Below, piece by piece: positions 61,779 through 64,000 of a DNA stretch of 64,000 nt. The first letter of the stretch is position 1. Each line of letters opens with the position of its first letter. A program made the position numbers and the translations under genes. Under the pieces are notes generated by a model. That model was not told where the DNA came from, did no database searches, and saw only the letters and a program-made list of their open reading frames with translations. Source of the stretch: Tamilnaduibacter salinus (GTDB taxonomy: Bacteria; Pseudomonadota; Gammaproteobacteria; Pseudomonadales; Oleiphilaceae). The DNA lies in the NCBI RefSeq assembly GCF_003096655.1, contig NZ_QEKQ01000004.1, forward strand, positions 186,001 through 250,000, given 5' to 3'.

Positions 61779-61800
61779 GTGCGTGGTACCCGGAGGTGCG

Positions 61801-63960
61801 GTGGAAGCAGAGGCGACAAAGCCGACGGTCGAAACGCTGGCGGATCAGCTCAGTGGTTATCTCGACGCGTCCCGCATTAATCAGGTGCGGCGGGCCTACT
61901 ATTATGCCGAGCAGGCCCACGAAGGGCAGACCCGACGGTCCGGCGACCCCTACATTACCCACCCTCTCGCCGTTGCCCGCATTCTTGCTGAACTGAAGCT
62001 GGACCATCAGAGCCTGATGGCGGCCATGCTCCACGATGTCATCGAAGACACCGGTATTCCCAAAGACGCCCTGTCGGAACAGTTCGGGGAGTCGGTTGCG
62101 GAGCTGGTGGATGGTGTCAGCAAGCTGACCCAGATTGAGTTCCGGAGCCGGGCCGAGGCCCAGGCGGAGAATTTCCAGAAGATGACGCTGGCGATGGCGC
62201 GGGACATTCGTGTCATCCTGGTCAAACTGGCCGACCGGCTGCATAACATGCGCACGCTGGGGCATATGAAGTATGAAAAGCGCCAGCGGATTTCCCACGA
62301 AACCCTCGACATCTACGCGCCGATTGCCCATCGCCTGGGCATGCACACCCTCTGCACCGAGCTGGAGGATCTGGGGTTCAAGAACCTCTACCCGATGCGC
62401 TCCAAATACATCTCCAAGGCGGTCAAGAAACTGCGCGGGAGCCACCGGGAAATCATCGACGACATTCGCGGCAAGCTGGAGGAAAAGCTCCAGGAGCGGG
62501 GCCTTCCGGGCCGGATCATCGGGCGCGAAAAGCATCTGAACTCCATCTACAACAAGATGAAGTTCAAGCACAAATCCTTCCATGAAATCATGGATGTGTA
62601 TGCCTTCCGGATCATCACCGACTCGGTGGACGACTGCTACCGCATCCTAGGTGCCGTGCACAGCCTCTACAAGCCGTTGCCGGGGCGTTTCAAGGACTAC
62701 ATTGCCATGCCCAAGGCGAATGGCTACCAGTCTCTGCACACCACGCTGTTCGGCATGCATGTGAACATCGAGATCCAGATCCGCACTGAGGAAATGGAAC
62801 ACATTGCCAACCACGGCATTGCCGCCCACTGGCTCTATAAGAATGACGAGTCACCGGTTCTGGAAGTCAGTCAGCGACGGGTGGACCAGTGGGTTCAGGG
62901 TCTGATGGAGATGCGTGAGCGGGCGGACGATTCGCTCGAGTTCATCGAGCACGTCAAGGTGGATCTGTTCCCGGATGAAGTGTATGTGTTCACCCCGAGG
63001 GGTAAGATTCTGGAGCTCCCAGGCGGCGCCACCCCGGTCGATTTCGCCTACGCCATCCACACCGATATTGGCAACGCCTGCGTGGCCTGTCGGGTCAATC
63101 GTCATCTGGGGTCACTCAGCCAGCCGTTGCAGAGTGGGCAGACGGTGGAAATCATCACGGCGCCCGGCGCTCGTCCCAACCCCGCCTGGCTGAGTTTTGT
63201 GGTGACCGGTAAGGCCCGTAGCAGTATCCGGCATTTCCTGAAGAACCAGAAGCGCACCGAGTCCCTGGATCTGGGCAAGACCCTGCTGAAGAAATCGCTC
63301 TCGGGCTTCGGCCACCGCCTTGCCGATTTCTCTGAAGACAACCGACAGCATGTGGCCGGCCACAACCGCGTCTCCAGTTTTGACAACCTGCTGCGGGACA
63401 TCGGTCTGGGGCATCGCATGGCGTACATCATTGCCCGGCAACTGGTGACCGGTCAGCGCCAGTCCGCGCAGGCAAAGATTGCCGGGGCCGGGGAAGTCAG
63501 TGGCGAGTCCAAACGCGATTCGGTCACCATCCGTGGCACCGAAGGGCTTCTGCTGCGATTCGCCAATTGCTGCAAGCCGATCCCCGGCGACCCGGTGATG
63601 GGCGTGATGGATTCGGGGCACGGCATGGTGGTGCACAGTGACACGTGCCACAGGTTGCCGGAGAATGAAGCCGAGCGCCACCAGCTCACGCATCTGAAAT
63701 GGGCCAAGGACATCGCCGACGAATTTTCCGTGGAGCTGCGCGTGGAGCTGGAGCGCCAGCGCGGTGTGATCGCCGAGGTGGCCAATGCCGTTGCCATGGC
63801 GGACGGTAATATCGAACGGATCAACGTCGAAGAACAGAACGCCCGGCTCAGTATTGTGAACCTGGAGCTCCGTGTGAATGGCCGGCGTCACCTGGCGCGG
63901 GTCATGCGTCGTATCCGCAATATCCGTGCGGTGGGCCACATTACCCGGGTGCGTCACTGA
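61801..63960 (+). CDS. spoT: Bifunctional (p)ppGpp synthase/hydrolase SpoT
   Basis: Controls the stringent response by making and breaking ppGpp. About 719 residues. The HD hydrolase motif is AAMLHDVIEDTGIPKD (H78, D79), with LVKLADRLHNMRTLG later in the same domain. The synthetase region (KANGYQSLHTTLFGM) is followed by TGS (FTPRGKILELPGGATPVDFAYAIH) and a C-terminal ACT/RRM-like regulatory part. Intact HD residues distinguish it from RelA. The GTG at 61801 (MEAEATKPTVETLADQL) has GGAGG just upstream and matches the N terminus of homologues. The final 40 bases of the window after its stop hold no gene start. Confidence 0.95.
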   Translation: MEAEATKPTVETLADQLSGYLDASRINQVRRAYYYAEQAHEGQTRRSGDPYITHPLAVARILAELKLDHQSLMAAMLHDVIEDTGIPKDALSEQFGESVAELVDGVSKLTQIEFRSRAEAQAENFQKMTLAMARDIRVILVKLADRLHNMRTLGHMKYEKRQRISHETLDIYAPIAHRLGMHTLCTELEDLGFKNLYPMRSKYISKAVKKLRGSHREIIDDIRGKLEEKLQERGLPGRIIGREKHLNSIYNKMKFKHKSFHEIMDVYAFRIITDSVDDCYRILGAVHSLYKPLPGRFKDYIAMPKANGYQSLHTTLFGMHVNIEIQIRTEEMEHIANHGIAAHWLYKNDESPVLEVSQRRVDQWVQGLMEMRERADDSLEFIEHVKVDLFPDEVYVFTPRGKILELPGGATPVDFAYAIHTDIGNACVACRVNRHLGSLSQPLQSGQTVEIITAPGARPNPAWLSFVVTGKARSSIRHFLKNQKRTESLDLGKTLLKKSLSGFGHRLADFSEDNRQHVAGHNRVSSFDNLLRDIGLGHRMAYIIARQLVTGQRQSAQAKIAGAGEVSGESKRDSVTIRGTEGLLLRFANCCKPIPGDPVMGVMDSGHGMVVHSDTCHRLPENEAERHQLTHLKWAKDIADEFSVELRVELERQRGVIAEVANAVAMADGNIERINVEEQNARLSIVNLELRVNGRRHLARVMRRIRNIRAVGHITRVRH

Positions 63961-64000
63961 GCCCGGACAACAGTTGACACTCCACCGGCCTGCCGGTAAC

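Overview
The window is chromosomal DNA of a GC-rich gammaproteobacterium. Most gene neighbourhoods match the Pseudomonas/Marinobacter/Halomonas type: a DUF484 gene before xerC, yggT-proC-yggS facing pilT-pilU, glnK-amtB next to ubiK-comM, polA beside a DUF2782 gene, pyrE facing crc, rph facing yicC, and gmk-rpoZ-spoT. Many proteins are acidic, which would fit a marine or halophilic member, but species cannot be fixed from the sequence alone. No rRNA, tRNA, CRISPR array, prophage or intact insertion sequence is visible.

Layout. 0-6 kb: end of a DUF484 gene, xerC, then a cytoplasmic diguanylate cyclase overlapping a large BvgS/EvgS-type hybrid histidine kinase. 6-20 kb: small exported and unknown proteins, a patatin-like outer-membrane phospholipase, a GntR regulator, an AraC regulator overlapping cardiolipin synthase, a 31-codon small gene with its own terminator, a PilZ protein, several metabolic enzymes, a CPA1 Na+/H+ antiporter and tcdA. 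20-28 kb: a DmdC-type acyl-CoA dehydrogenase, an SDR, an ECF sigma/ChrR anti-sigma pair, and polyamine synthesis (speA, speE). 28-32 kb: nitrogen control (amtB, glnK) with a sigma-54 promoter and NtrC-like dyad, then ubiK, comM and trmB. 32-41 kb: hemW, rdgB, a DUF4426 gene, metW, metX, a dynamin-like GTPase, yggT, proC, yggS. 41-50 kb: pilT, pilU, a FadL-type porin, and cobalamin uptake (btuC, btuD, and btuB behind a cobalamin riboswitch). 50-64 kb: polA, several small exported proteins, a phasin-like protein with a histone-H1-like tail, pyrE, crc, rph, yicC, an AT-rich pair of lipoprotein genes, gmk, rpoZ and spoT.

The most unusual content is intergenic. There are two families of structured, MITE-like elements. 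Family 1 is about 266 bp with two full copies in opposite orientation. Its 33-bp terminal inverted repeats enclose two long perfect hairpins whose loops carry a 10-nt complementary stretch, so it can fold as a three-way junction. Family 2 is about 170 bp with two copies, also a large nested palindrome. Both families end in CTAG, and three of the four full copies begin exactly inside the TAG stop codon of a neighbouring gene (chrR, the gene ending at 47344, and pyrE). A third set of looser repeats (CACGGAAAA and GTCTGAAGGTTTTAAAGT motifs, with an octamer tandem array in one copy) sits at four other gene ends. These elements are the best candidates for something undescribed in this window.
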